64,000 nucleotides of DNA, from NCBI RefSeq assembly GCF_039769985.1, contig NZ_JBDNCH010000002.1:3720001-3784000 (forward strand). Direction: 5' to 3'. The position numbers were made by a program, and so were the translations under genes. The notes below the pieces were generated by a model. That model had not been told where the DNA came from, made no database searches, and saw only the letters and a list, made by a program, of their open reading frames with translations. The DNA is from Ponticoccus litoralis (GTDB lineage Bacteria > Pseudomonadota > Alphaproteobacteria > Rhodobacterales > Rhodobacteraceae). Of the stretch, positions 38,118 through 45,486 are shown in pieces (the first letter of the stretch is position 1; every line of letters starts with the position of its first letter).

Positions 38118-38172
38118 ATCGAAGTTTCTTCGATTCATTCTCTTGACTATCGACAAAACGTCGATCTATGTT
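38118..38172 (+). promoter_or_regulatory. rightward early promoter with operators
   Basis: TTGACT (38143-38148), an 18-base spacer and TATGTT (38167-38172). The spacer is the operator ATCGACAAAACGTCGAT (38149-38165); another, ATCGAAGTTTCTTCGAT, lies upstream at 38118-38134. The region 37986-38214 is otherwise empty, apart from TTATCCACG near 37990, a near-match to a DnaA box. Confidence 0.72.
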
Positions 38173-38214
38173 TTCTGGCATCAATCCCATTCTGGGTTAC
38201 TGCTGGAGACAAGA

Positions 38215-38508
38215 ATGAAGCTTTCCCCCTACGCCCTCTCCGCCGTTATCGTCCCGAGCGATGGTCGCGCCCTGCCCGCCGCGGTCTGGGACGGCTGGCG
38301 CACCCTCAAAGCAGAACAGCTGCTTTCTGATGGCACTTCCGCCCGCATCGACCCCGATCGGGAATGCCGCCTCGCACAGATGCCCAGCCAACTGCCCGGC
38401 TCCAGCATGCGCCCCGCCGTCAATGACGACGAGGCGTTCATGCGGCGCCAGCGGAGGATCCGCGCCTATATCGACAGCCTCCGCTCCCCGCAGGGTGGCG
38501 CGGCATGA
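38215..38508 (+). CDS. hypothetical protein, first gene of the rightward early operon
   Basis: A 97-residue protein starting MKLSPYALSAVIVPSDGRAL; GGAGA lies six bases upstream. Beta-like first half, Arg-rich helical second half. First gene after the rightward early promoter; function unknown. Confidence 0.65.
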   Translation: MKLSPYALSAVIVPSDGRALPAAVWDGWRTLKAEQLLSDGTSARIDPDRECRLAQMPSQLPGSSMRPAVNDDEAFMRRQRRIRAYIDSLRSPQGGAA

Positions 38509-38837
38509 CCACCTTCGACCCTGCCGCTCTGGGCCTGTTCGCCGCCGCCTGTGACCCGACCATCACCGAAACCCACTTCCGGGACACCGCAGCCTGCGGC
38601 CTGACGCACAGCTCCGTGACGGCGCTGACCGAGGTTTGCGACATCACGCCGACCGAGGCGCTGGCCGCGCTGATCGTCCGGGCCACGCGCGAGTTGCGCG
38701 CCGTCGACCCGATGCTGGGCGAGATGGTCGCACAGGCCGCTGTCGCCAGCGCCGCGGCCCGGACCACCGGAGACACGCCCCTGCTGCTGGCGCTGGTGGC
38801 GCAGCACGAAACCACCGCTTCGCCGGGCGCTGCGTGA
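38505..38837 (+). CDS. hypothetical Ala-rich early protein
   Basis: A 110-residue helical protein starting MTTFDPAALGLFAAACDPTI. The start overlaps the previous stop (ATGA). No motif. Confidence 0.62.
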   Translation: MTTFDPAALGLFAAACDPTITETHFRDTAACGLTHSSVTALTEVCDITPTEALAALIVRATRELRAVDPMLGEMVAQAAVASAAARTTGDTPLLLALVAQHETTASPGAA

Positions 38838-39019
38838 TGTGGGCGATATTCATCATCATGCGCGTCATCGCCGCCGGCGCGCTGCTGGCCGCGGCTTTCC
38901 TTGCCCTGCGGATTGCCGCGCTGGGCCCGGACCTCACGGCCAGCGATGCGATCCTCGGCACGGCCATCGTCGGATTACTGGTGGCCCTCACCGCCGCGCT
39001 CTGGAGCGTCCGCCCATGA
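38837..39019 (+). CDS. small membrane protein
   Basis: A 60-residue protein with two membrane segments (IMRVIAAGALLAAAFLAL and AILGTAIVGLLVALTAALW). Start and stop each overlap neighbours. Typical of phage exclusion or host-takeover small membrane proteins, but the function is unknown. Confidence 0.55.
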   Translation: MWAIFIIMRVIAAGALLAAAFLALRIAALGPDLTASDAILGTAIVGLLVALTAALWSVRP

Positions 39020-39195
39020 CGCCCGCCGTGATCCTCATGCAGGTTTCCGGCCTGCTGCTCTGCTTCCTCACGGCAGGCTGCGCCCATGCGTGGCGCGCGG
39101 CAGTCCGCAACGGGGACGTCGAGGGACGCCAGATCGCCGCTTTCACCGGGTCCGTTCTGGCCCTTTCCGCCCTCACGCTCTGGATTGCCACATGA
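39016..39195 (+). CDS. small membrane protein
   Basis: A 59-residue protein, two hydrophobic segments (AVILMQVSGLLLCFLTAG and FTGSVLALSALTLWIA) around a polar centre WRAAVRNGDVEGRQIA. It overlaps both neighbours by four bases, pairing with the preceding small membrane protein. Confidence 0.55.
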   Translation: MTPAVILMQVSGLLLCFLTAGCAHAWRAAVRNGDVEGRQIAAFTGSVLALSALTLWIAT

Positions 39196-39392
39196 CGCGC
39201 ACAGCCAGCCCTACTCACGGAACTGATGACAGCGCTCTGTGGCACGCCCGCGCGGCGGTGGCGGACGTGACGTCTCATGACGACGCAACCGTCGCCGCCG
39301 CATGCAGCGTGATCGAGAACAACAGCACCGACCCGGACGAACGGGACCGCGCCCGCGACCTGCGCGTCCTGATCGAAGGAGAGACCGCATGA
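39192..39392 (+). CDS. hypothetical early protein
   Basis: A 66-residue acidic protein, MTRTASPTHGTDDSALWHAR, helical, ending RDLRVLIEGETA. ATGA overlaps on both sides. Unknown. Confidence 0.55.
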   Translation: MTRTASPTHGTDDSALWHARAAVADVTSHDDATVAAACSVIENNSTDPDERDRARDLRVLIEGETA

Positions 39393-39664
39393 GCCGAGTG
39401 CTGGATAACCTTCCGCCCGCGCAACAGGCGGGCATCCTTTGCGGACAGGATCCGTTCCGGATTTTTGCCGCATCCCGCTTGCAGATCCCCGGCGCCGTAA
39501 CCGCCACCGCAGCGGCGGAATTCGTGCGCCAGGAATGTGGCGTAAGCAGCCGCGCCGAACTGGACCGCGACGGCGATGCTGCTGCGCGCTGGCAGGCGCT
39601 CCGCACCGAATACGACGCATGGCGCGGGCGCATCCCCTCGCCCCGTGAAAGGACGCAGCCATGA
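39389..39664 (+). CDS. hypothetical early protein
   Basis: A 91-residue protein starting MSRVLDNLPPAQQAGILCGQ, with a helical segment TATAAAEFVRQECGVSSRAE. ATGA overlaps with neighbours. Unknown. Confidence 0.58.
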   Translation: MSRVLDNLPPAQQAGILCGQDPFRIFAASRLQIPGAVTATAAAEFVRQECGVSSRAELDRDGDAAARWQALRTEYDAWRGRIPSPRERTQP

Positions 39665-39876
39665 CCCTGTCCGTGTTCTGGATGGTCGCCCATGCCGAGG
39701 CTGCGCGCCACGGCAAGAGCAACCCGAAGCGCGCCTACGTGACGAAGGCCTATGCCATCGAGGCCGCCGAGCAGCTGGCGGGCAAGAACGGCGCCGATTT
39801 CGCCGTCCTCGAGGTCGTGCACATCGCCCGCCCCACCGACGCACAAAGCCGGGGCCCCGGCTTCTTCGACAGGTAG
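39661..39876 (+). CDS. hypothetical early protein
   Basis: A 71-residue alpha/beta protein, MTLSVFWMVAHAEAARHGKS, with YVTKAYAIEAAEQLAGKNGA and DFAVLEVVHIARP. Unknown function. Confidence 0.58.
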   Translation: MTLSVFWMVAHAEAARHGKSNPKRAYVTKAYAIEAAEQLAGKNGADFAVLEVVHIARPTDAQSRGPGFFDR

Positions 39877-39880
39877 CACC

Positions 39881-40135
39881 ATGGTCGCCTTCATCACCGA
39901 GAAGCCCCAGATTGCCCGCGGGGACCTGATCCGCCTGCGCAACCCCCTGACCGGCGAATACCTTCACCTGTCGGGTGAAGGCGCTACGCGGACCACAAGG
40001 TGGTCATGGTGCGGCACCCGGGGCCGGGCAAAGACGCTGGAACAGCGCACCCGGGCCCGGCGCCAGCCTTGGCCGTGGCACGCCGAGCCGCAGCACCAGC
40101 AGGACACCAGCCGACCGCAGGAGATGTATCCATGA
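39881..40135 (+). CDS. hypothetical early protein, possible internal frameshift
   Basis: An 84-residue reading starting MVAFITEKPQIARGDLIRLR. After HLSGEG the other frame reads YADHKVVMVRHPGPGK, which looks more like protein, whereas the given frame ends with the expected ATGA overlap (40132-40135). Two compensating indels are possible. Function unknown. Confidence 0.45.
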   Translation: MVAFITEKPQIARGDLIRLRNPLTGEYLHLSGEGATRTTRWSWCGTRGRAKTLEQRTRARRQPWPWHAEPQHQQDTSRPQEMYP

Positions 40136-40518
40136 GCCAGCAAGCCACCCTCTCTATCATCGCCGCGGACGGGACAACCACAGGCCCAATGACCGAAGGC
40201 CAGTTCGCCGCAGCCGCGCGAAACATCAGGAAGGCGCCTCCGACGAAACAGACCGACGAAGACAGGGCCGTTTCGGACCGGGCCTACGGCATCGCCGCTG
40301 GCGAGCTGACGCAGTTCATCGAACGGGTCGAGCGCCTCGAAGAGGAAAAGAAGGAGGTCGCCGAGCAGATCAAGGAGGTCATGTCAGAGGCCAAGGGCCG
40401 CGGCTACGACACCAAGGTCATGCGCAAGCTGATCGCCCTGCGCAAGCGCGACGCCGACGACATCGCCGAAGAGGAGGCGGTGATGGAAATGTACAAAGCC
40501 GCGCTTGGGATGGCCTGA
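40132..40518 (+). CDS. GapR-family nucleoid protein (DUF2312)
   Basis: A 128-residue protein whose C-terminal half is a near-canonical GapR domain: ELTQFIERVERLEEEKKEVA, EQIKEVMSEAKGRGYDTKVM and RKLIALRKRDADDIAEEEAV, then MEMYKAALGMA. GapR proteins bind overtwisted DNA ahead of replication and transcription complexes in alphaproteobacteria. The phage version has a distinct 50-residue N-terminus. The start overlaps the previous gene's stop. Confidence 0.9.
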   Translation: MSQQATLSIIAADGTTTGPMTEGQFAAAARNIRKAPPTKQTDEDRAVSDRAYGIAAGELTQFIERVERLEEEKKEVAEQIKEVMSEAKGRGYDTKVMRKLIALRKRDADDIAEEEAVMEMYKAALGMA

Positions 40519-40548
40519 ACCCACCTTTCGAGACTGAAACCTGACCCC

Positions 40549-40680
40549 ATGCCGGGCCGTGGTGGCCCGCATCCCCTGCCCGCCGAAACTTCGGGCGTCG
40601 TTCACGGTGGGCAGGGGCACAAGATGGAGACGATGATGCGCGACACCTTCGACCCCTACAGAAAGCGTGGCAGCGCATGA
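40549..40680 (+). CDS. 43-residue early ORF in a structured region
   Basis: MPGRGGPHPLPAETSGVVHG, then GQGHKMETMMRDTFDPYRKR and GSA. Its stop overlaps the next start (ATGA), supporting translation. The first 70 bases are almost all hairpin, so it may instead be a leader. No Shine-Dalgarno sequence is obvious. Confidence 0.42.
   Translation: MPGRGGPHPLPAETSGVVHGGQGHKMETMMRDTFDPYRKRGSA
40553..40617 (+). other. two hairpins in the early operon
   Basis: GGGCC-GTGGT-GGCCC (40553-40567) and a larger stem with perfect 9-base arms CCCCTGCCC (40573-40581) and GGGCAGGGG (40609-40617), enclosing the smaller stem CCCG-N8-CGGG. There is no U tract, so it is unlikely to be a plain terminator. Confidence 0.55.
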
Positions 40681-41000
40681 GCGACGTCATGATGAAGGCG
40701 CTTCAGGTCCAGAACGAAAGCCTGATCTGTCAGGTCGAGCGGCTGGGGCCTGAGAATGAACGCGTCCGAAAACTGCTGACCGAATTCGACAACCGGCACA
40801 ACGCAGACACCGCCCGCATAGCCGACCTAGAGCGCCAGCTTGCAGAGGCGCAGACGCACATACAGCAATTGACCGCAGCCGGTGACGCGATGGATGGCTG
40901 GACAAGCGACGCACACGAAGGCGCATCAATAGCGCCCAGTAGGTGGAGCGAGGCCTCTCGCTCCGCCCTCCACGCCCTCTCTAGGGAGACCCAGACATGA
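40677..41000 (+). CDS. coiled-coil early protein
   Basis: A 107-residue protein with heptad-like helix over residues 5-68 (MKALQVQNESLICQVERLGP onward), then a Ser-rich tail. Overlaps neighbours on both sides. Unknown function. Confidence 0.62.
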   Translation: MSDVMMKALQVQNESLICQVERLGPENERVRKLLTEFDNRHNADTARIADLERQLAEAQTHIQQLTAAGDAMDGWTSDAHEGASIAPSRWSEASRSALHALSRETQT

Positions 41001-41182
41001 GGCCCGACAAGGACAACCTCCCCCGCACGCCCGAGGCATTGGTCAGCTTCCAGAGCGGCGACCGTCGCCGCACCTCGCGGACACTGAGACCCCGAGCCTA
41101 CGGTTCCGCGGCGGTCCGCTGGGCAATCGTGATCATCGTGATTTCTGCCGCCTGTCTTACAGCTGTGAGGGTGTTCGAATGA
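40997..41182 (+). CDS. small single-pass membrane protein
   Basis: A 61-residue protein, polar N-terminus with basic RRRTSRTLRPRAYGS, then one C-terminal membrane helix (VRWAIVIIVISAACLTAVRV). Overlaps neighbours by four bases. Unknown. Confidence 0.58.
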   Translation: MRPDKDNLPRTPEALVSFQSGDRRRTSRTLRPRAYGSAAVRWAIVIIVISAACLTAVRVFE

Positions 41183-41871
41183 GCCTCCAGCTGCGCGTCC
41201 TCATCGGCTGCGAGACCTCCGGCATCGCCCGCCGTGCATTTACAGCCCTTGGCCATGACGTCTGGTCCTGCGACATCGAGGCAGCCGAGGACGGTTCGAA
41301 CCGGCACATCCGCTGCGACATCCGAGACGGCATCTTGCACGAGGGCTGGGATTTGCTCTGCGTGATGCACCCGCCGTGCACCCGGCTTTGCCGATCCGGT
41401 CGACGGTGGATGTCCGGGCCGGGCAAATGGACGCCGCCCAAGCGTCTGCCCAAGGGCCGCACCTGGGATGACATGAAGGCCGAGTTCAAGGAAGGCGTCG
41501 ACATCTTCACCGCCTGCTGGTCCGCGCCCATCCCCCGCCGCGCAATCGAGAACCCCGAGATGAACGACCTCGCGCGGGACCGGATGCCAGACGATCTTCC
41601 CGCCCCTCAGATGGTGCAGCCGTTCTGGTTCGGAGAACCCGCCTACAAGGCGACCGGTTGGTATCTGGCCGGCCTGCCCGGGTTGGCCGAGACCGCACGC
41701 CTGCCCGAGCCCGACCACGGCAGCGACGAGTGGAAGCGCTGGAACCGCGTGCACCGCATGCCGCCCGGCCCCGATCGCGCCCGCCTTCGCAGCCGGTCCT
41801 TCCCCGGCATGATGACCGCCGCAGCCCAACAGTGGGGTGGCTACGCCCTCGCACAGGAGACAGCAGCATGA
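41179..41871 (+). CDS. C5-cytosine methyltransferase-like phage protein
   Basis: A 230-residue protein resembling the catalytic half of DNA cytosine methyltransferases. VLIGCETSGIARRAFTALGH matches the SAM-binding motif I region, WSCDIEAAEDG motif II, and LLCVMHPPCTRLCRSGRRW the catalytic PPC motif IV (PC-T in place of the usual PC-Q). No clear target-recognition domain or C-terminal motifs IX/X follow, so it may be a small methylase or an inactive homologue. Overlapped by both neighbours. Confidence 0.72.
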   Translation: MSLQLRVLIGCETSGIARRAFTALGHDVWSCDIEAAEDGSNRHIRCDIRDGILHEGWDLLCVMHPPCTRLCRSGRRWMSGPGKWTPPKRLPKGRTWDDMKAEFKEGVDIFTACWSAPIPRRAIENPEMNDLARDRMPDDLPAPQMVQPFWFGEPAYKATGWYLAGLPGLAETARLPEPDHGSDEWKRWNRVHRMPPGPDRARLRSRSFPGMMTAAAQQWGGYALAQETAA

Positions 41872-42347
41872 CCACCGACACCAGCACCGAGGCCGTGAAC
41901 CGGCTGGCGAGCGTTCTGGCCGCATGTGACAAGCCGGTTACGATGGGGGCGGTAGCGACCGACGTCGCCGTTACCCTTCGCGCCCTCGCCGCCGAGCGTG
42001 ATGCGCTCCGGGCGAAACTGGACGAGGCACGAAACCAAGCACCGATGAACGTGATGACATCGAAACTGTTCGCGGACCTTAACATACTGCTAGCTCAGCA
42101 CGCCGAAATGGGCGCTCGCGTCCAGATGCTGGAAGCCGAGAACGCGGCGCTGCGGGATGCGCTGGCCGCACAGAACAACGTCATCGACGGGTTGAAGGCG
42201 GAACTGGACGACGCGCGGGGCGTAATGACCGACGCCTATGAGATGGCAGCGGACCACAGGGCGGAGCCAGACCATGGGAACGTTCGCGGCTGGATAGAGG
42301 TGCATCTGCGCGAAACTCTCTCCAAGGAGGGCCGCGCCGATGGGTGA
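41868..42347 (+). CDS. coiled-coil early protein
   Basis: A 159-residue protein starting MTTDTSTEAVNRLASVLAAC. Long coiled coils at about residues 36-55 and 75-118 (QMLEAENAALRDALAAQNNV). Related in style to the 40677 product. Unknown function. Confidence 0.6.
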   Translation: MTTDTSTEAVNRLASVLAACDKPVTMGAVATDVAVTLRALAAERDALRAKLDEARNQAPMNVMTSKLFADLNILLAQHAEMGARVQMLEAENAALRDALAAQNNVIDGLKAELDDARGVMTDAYEMAADHRAEPDHGNVRGWIEVHLRETLSKEGRADG

Positions 42348-42699
42348 TCTTGTCAACCTTCATGAGATGGGCCGCACTCCGCCAGCCCGGCGCGCTCTTG
42401 CACGGTATCTACGCGAGCTGGCCGAAGTGATCGAGGCTGACGAAGCGGAGACCGCGCCCAATGCTGCCGTGGTGATCCTGACGGGTCGGACGCAGCACGA
42501 GGTTCTGCACGTTGGGAACGATGAGGAGCCAGGCTTCATCCGGGGCGCACTTCTCGCAGCGCAGGCCGTCCACACGCCACACTATGACACCGCAGGCGGG
42601 AACATCCGCCTTCGCACCCATACCTATGCTAGCGGTCGCAGGGCGGCTGATCTGGTGACGTTGCAAAAGCGCGCCCCGCGCAATGGAGAGGATGGGTGA
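42340..42699 (+). CDS. hypothetical early protein
   Basis: A 119-residue alpha/beta protein starting MGDLVNLHEMGRTPPARRAL. VVILTGRTQHEVLHVGND and HTPHYDTAGGNIRLRTHTY are conserved-looking segments, but no domain is recognised. The stop overlaps the xis start. Confidence 0.6.
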   Translation: MGDLVNLHEMGRTPPARRALARYLRELAEVIEADEAETAPNAAVVILTGRTQHEVLHVGNDEEPGFIRGALLAAQAVHTPHYDTAGGNIRLRTHTYASGRRAADLVTLQKRAPRNGEDG

Positions 42700-42908
42700 T
42701 GCCCATCACCCTCGACTTTCCACCCCGCCTCATGCCTGCCCCACAGGCGGCGCATTACATCGGGGTCAGCGCCTCCACGCTTTACGGCCTGCCGATCCCG
42801 CGAAAGATCCTCGGGGGGAAACGGCTTTATGACAGGCGCGACCTTGACGCCTATGCGGATGGCCTTGCTATTGAGGGAGAAAGCGAAGTTATCAATGGCG
42901 GATGGTAA
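42699..42908 (+). CDS. excisionase-like (AlpA/MerR-type HTH) protein
   Basis: A 69-residue protein with a MerR/AlpA-like winged-helix: APQAAHYIGVSASTLYGLPI, PRKILGGKRLYDRRDLDAYA. Recombination directionality factors of this type bind att DNA to favour excision. It lies directly upstream of and overlaps the integrase start region. ATG 42699 overlaps the previous stop. Confidence 0.78.
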   Translation: MPITLDFPPRLMPAPQAAHYIGVSASTLYGLPIPRKILGGKRLYDRRDLDAYADGLAIEGESEVINGGW

Positions 42909-44001
42909 AGTGGTCCGATTGCATTTCCCCGGCCTGATCCCACGCCTGAAAGGCGGGCGAACAGTCGGCTGGCGCGTCAGGGTCAAAGGTGATGTAAACC
43001 GCAAGATCAGCCTGCCGGTCGGACCCGAACACGCGGACTTCCAACAGCACTACGCCGCCGCGCGCGCCGGGGAACGGCTGGACGCGCCGCCGGATCACGA
43101 CCCCGGGACAATGGGCTGGCTCATGTCGGCATACCTCGATCACCTGACTGCCCAGGTCGACGCCGGGAACGCATCGCCCTTGACGCTCAAGGAGCGCCGC
43201 AGCCTGTCCAAATACGTGCTGGATCAGACCAGCTCACAGCGACGGTCGCGCGGGCAAACCTACGGCACCTTGCCCGTCACCATACCGCTTGAAGAACTCG
43301 AAGCATTCAAGGACCGCATGACGGCCAAGCCGGGCAAGGCCCGCAACGTCTGGAAGATGATGACCGCCGCCTATGACTTCGGAATGCGCCGGGGCCTCTG
43401 CCGGTCCAATCCGTTCCGCGCCGTGGCCAAGCCGGTCTATCGAAGCGCAGGCGGCGCAACCGCGTGGACGCTGGACGATCTGCGGAAATTCCGCGAGGCG
43501 CACCCGGCGGGATCGACGGCGCACACGGCCCTGACTCTCTTCATGTTCACGGCTTGCCGTATCGGGGATGTCTACTGGCTCGGACGGGCACAGGAAACCC
43601 GGTACAAGGGGCAGCTCTGGCTTGAATGGCAACCGTCCAAGAAAGGATCGCGGCCCGTGGCGATCCCGGTTCTGCCACCGCTCGAGTCCGCGATCCGGTC
43701 TCAAAAGGTCGTCGGCGACGCCTATCTGTTGCGGCAGGACGGCAAGCCCTTCGCCAGCGCCGAAGCGGTGCGGAACAAGATGCAGGACTGGACGGCTGCG
43801 GCGGGCCTGCAAAGCCGGACCTCGCATGGCATCCGCAAGGCTGCGGGGCACCTTCTGGCGCTCAATGGCGCGACGCAATACGAGATCATGGCGGTGCATG
43901 GCCATGCCCAGGCGTCGACCTCACAGGTCTACACCGAGTCAGTCGAACGGATGCGACTCGGAGAAATCGCGGTGTCAAAACTGGCGAACATGGACTGGTA
44001 A
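42895..44001 (+). CDS. int: tyrosine-family phage integrase
   Basis: A 368-residue site-specific recombinase. Residues follow the tyrosine-recombinase order: Arg222 (FTACRIGDVYW), Lys about 249, His311 and Arg314 (TSHGIRKAAG), His335 or 337 (VHGHAQAST) and nucleophile Tyr346 (SQVYTESV). An arm-binding domain occupies about the first 70 residues. It overlaps the xis gene and lies about 80 bases from attR. The start at 42895 (MADGKVVRLHFPGL) is more likely than 42829, which overlaps more of xis. Confidence 0.9.
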   Translation: MADGKVVRLHFPGLIPRLKGGRTVGWRVRVKGDVNRKISLPVGPEHADFQQHYAAARAGERLDAPPDHDPGTMGWLMSAYLDHLTAQVDAGNASPLTLKERRSLSKYVLDQTSSQRRSRGQTYGTLPVTIPLEELEAFKDRMTAKPGKARNVWKMMTAAYDFGMRRGLCRSNPFRAVAKPVYRSAGGATAWTLDDLRKFREAHPAGSTAHTALTLFMFTACRIGDVYWLGRAQETRYKGQLWLEWQPSKKGSRPVAIPVLPPLESAIRSQKVVGDAYLLRQDGKPFASAEAVRNKMQDWTAAAGLQSRTSHGIRKAAGHLLALNGATQYEIMAVHGHAQASTSQVYTESVERMRLGEIAVSKLANMDW

Positions 44002-44035
44002 ATGTGGACCACCATCATTCTGAAATGGTCCACAT
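44001..44035 (+). other. putative integrase arm-type sites, right end
   Basis: AATGTGGACCA (44001-44011) followed 24 bases on by its inverted copy TGGTCCACATT (44025-44035). The arrangement matches the left end at 5731-5764. The first copy begins at the last base of the integrase stop codon. Confidence 0.62.
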
Positions 44036-44080
44036 TTCTAAATTATCCAATAAATACAAGGGCAATTTACCCCCCTTGTA

Positions 44081-44099
44081 GTCCTGCCGGGCCTACCAA
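44081..44099 (+). other. attR core
   Basis: GTCCTGCCGGGCCTACCAA, differing from the tRNA end at 5671-5689 by one base (T for C). It is a partial tRNA 3' end with no functional tRNA around it. Confidence 0.87.
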
Positions 44100-44505
44100 T
44101 ACGCCGGGTCCCTCCCGTCCGTGGATCGGCCCGGGCCGAAGGGCCACCCTGCCCCGCCGCTCCGGCCCTTGCCGCACATGGCCCGCCCCTACCCCTGACA
44201 GCCTGCCTCCGCCGCCCCCATTTCCGATGGGGGTTGCGCGGCTTCAATCGGTGCGGTCAATGCCATGGTCCCGGCAGATGCCATGCAACCGGCCTGCGCC
44301 CTGCCCGGACGATCCGGAAAACGAACCGGTCTTTCGGCGGCCCGTGATAGACAGCGCCAGTGGCACGGCGCTTGCCGAGGATGCCGCCCTGCACGCGGCC
44401 CGGACCCTGTGCTTTGGCGCGACACAGAGGGCGCTTTGCGACCGGGGCCGCTGGCGCCTTCGGCAGGCTCGCCAGCGGCCCCGGTCCGGGACCTGGCAGA
44501 GGCGG
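44100..44505. other. intergenic region right of the prophage
   Basis: About 400 bases of GC-rich host DNA. No gene is supported. The only clear element is the hairpin at 44441-44485. Confidence 0.6.
44441..44485. terminator. long perfect hairpin after the ABC transporter operon
   Basis: ACCGGGGCCGCTGGCG (44441-44456) and its exact inverse CGCCAGCGGCCCCGGT (44470-44485), with a 13-base loop, lie 21 bases 3' of the permease stop. A stem of 16 bp without a U tract suggests a transcript-protecting structure or an intrinsic-terminator variant. Confidence 0.55.
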
Positions 44506-45330
44506 TCAGCCCGGGGCCTGGGTGTCCGCCCAGCTTGCAAAGATCTTCTCCAGCGCGACCACCACGTAATAGAGCACGATCCCCAACGCGGCGAGCGCGA
44601 TCAGCACCGCGAACATCAGCGGATAGTCCGAGTTCGTCTTGGCACTGTCGAAGAGCGCGCCAAGCCCCCGCCCGTGCGGCGAGACGATCTCCATCAGGTT
44701 GGTGCCGATGAAGGCCAGCGTGACCGCCACCTTGAGCGCGCCGAAGAACTCGGGCAGCGTCTTGGGCAGGGCGATCTTCCAGAAAATCGTCGCCTGCGAG
44801 GCGCCGAGCGAACGCAGGATGTCGCGGTATTCCGGTTCCAGCGTCGACAGCCCGATCGAGATCGAGACCGCGATGGGAAAGAACGAGATCATGAAGGCGA
44901 TCAGCACGGTATTGAAGTCATGCGCGCCCACGAACATCAGCGCCACGATGGGCACGACGGTGGCCTTGGGGATGGCGTTGAACCCCACCAGCAGCGGGTA
45001 GAGCGCATCGCGCATCAGCCGCGAGAAGCCCATGACCATGCCAAACCCCACGCCGACGACAACCGCCAGCAACAGGCCGACCACGGTCCGCCACAGCGTC
45101 TGCCAGCCCATGGTGATGAACAGCGACCAGTATTTCGCATAGGCCGGCGGAAGGTCCGAGGGCGAGGCCATGACGTAGTCCGGCCAGCCGTTGATCCGCA
45201 CCAGCGCCTCCCAGAACAGCAGGAAGACCACGATGGCCCCCAGCGGTGCCAGCACCGCGCGCGAGGTCAGGGCCTTCAGCCAGCCACCCCGGGTGGCTGC
45301 TTTGGGGTTCATGTCGGGGACGTAGGCCAT
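44506..45330 (-). CDS. ABC transporter permease, NitT/TauT type
   Basis: A 274-residue inner-membrane protein with about six helices and the BPD_transp_1 motif LRSLGASQATIFWKIALPKTL (EAA loop) near residues 170-190. It belongs to the nitrate/taurine/pyrimidine-precursor importer class. The gene follows an ATPase and a periplasmic binding protein. The substrate is unknown; proximity to a molybdenum hydroxylase hints at the enzyme's substrate. Confidence 0.87.
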   Translation of the reverse strand: MAYVPDMNPKAATRGGWLKALTSRAVLAPLGAIVVFLLFWEALVRINGWPDYVMASPSDLPPAYAKYWSLFITMGWQTLWRTVVGLLLAVVVGVGFGMVMGFSRLMRDALYPLLVGFNAIPKATVVPIVALMFVGAHDFNTVLIAFMISFFPIAVSISIGLSTLEPEYRDILRSLGASQATIFWKIALPKTLPEFFGALKVAVTLAFIGTNLMEIVSPHGRGLGALFDSAKTNSDYPLMFAVLIALAALGIVLYYVVVALEKIFASWADTQAPG

Positions 45331-45486
45331 GGGGCTCTCCGGCTCGGTCTCGGGGCGCCGGAGCGCCGGTCTGTCTGGTGCCGCAACGAGGCGCGGCGCG
45401 GGATGGGGTCGTCGCTGCCGGGCACATCCGCGCCCCGGTTCCGGGGCCGCATGTGTGCCACGCGACGGTCGGCGGCGCGGCCTGCC

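Larger units (their letters stand above)
5671..44099. mobile_element. complete siphovirus-type prophage integrated in a tRNA gene
   Basis: About 38.4 kb bounded by a 19-base near-identical core (18 of 19 matches). It contains integrase and xis beside attR, a lysogeny switch, early genes, candidate origin, terminase, HK97-fold capsid module, lambda-like tail module, lysis genes and an accessory block next to attL. All structural modules expected for a functional temperate phage are present in usual order. Several genes contain single-base indels that look like sequence errors, so inducibility cannot be judged from the sequence. Confidence 0.93.
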
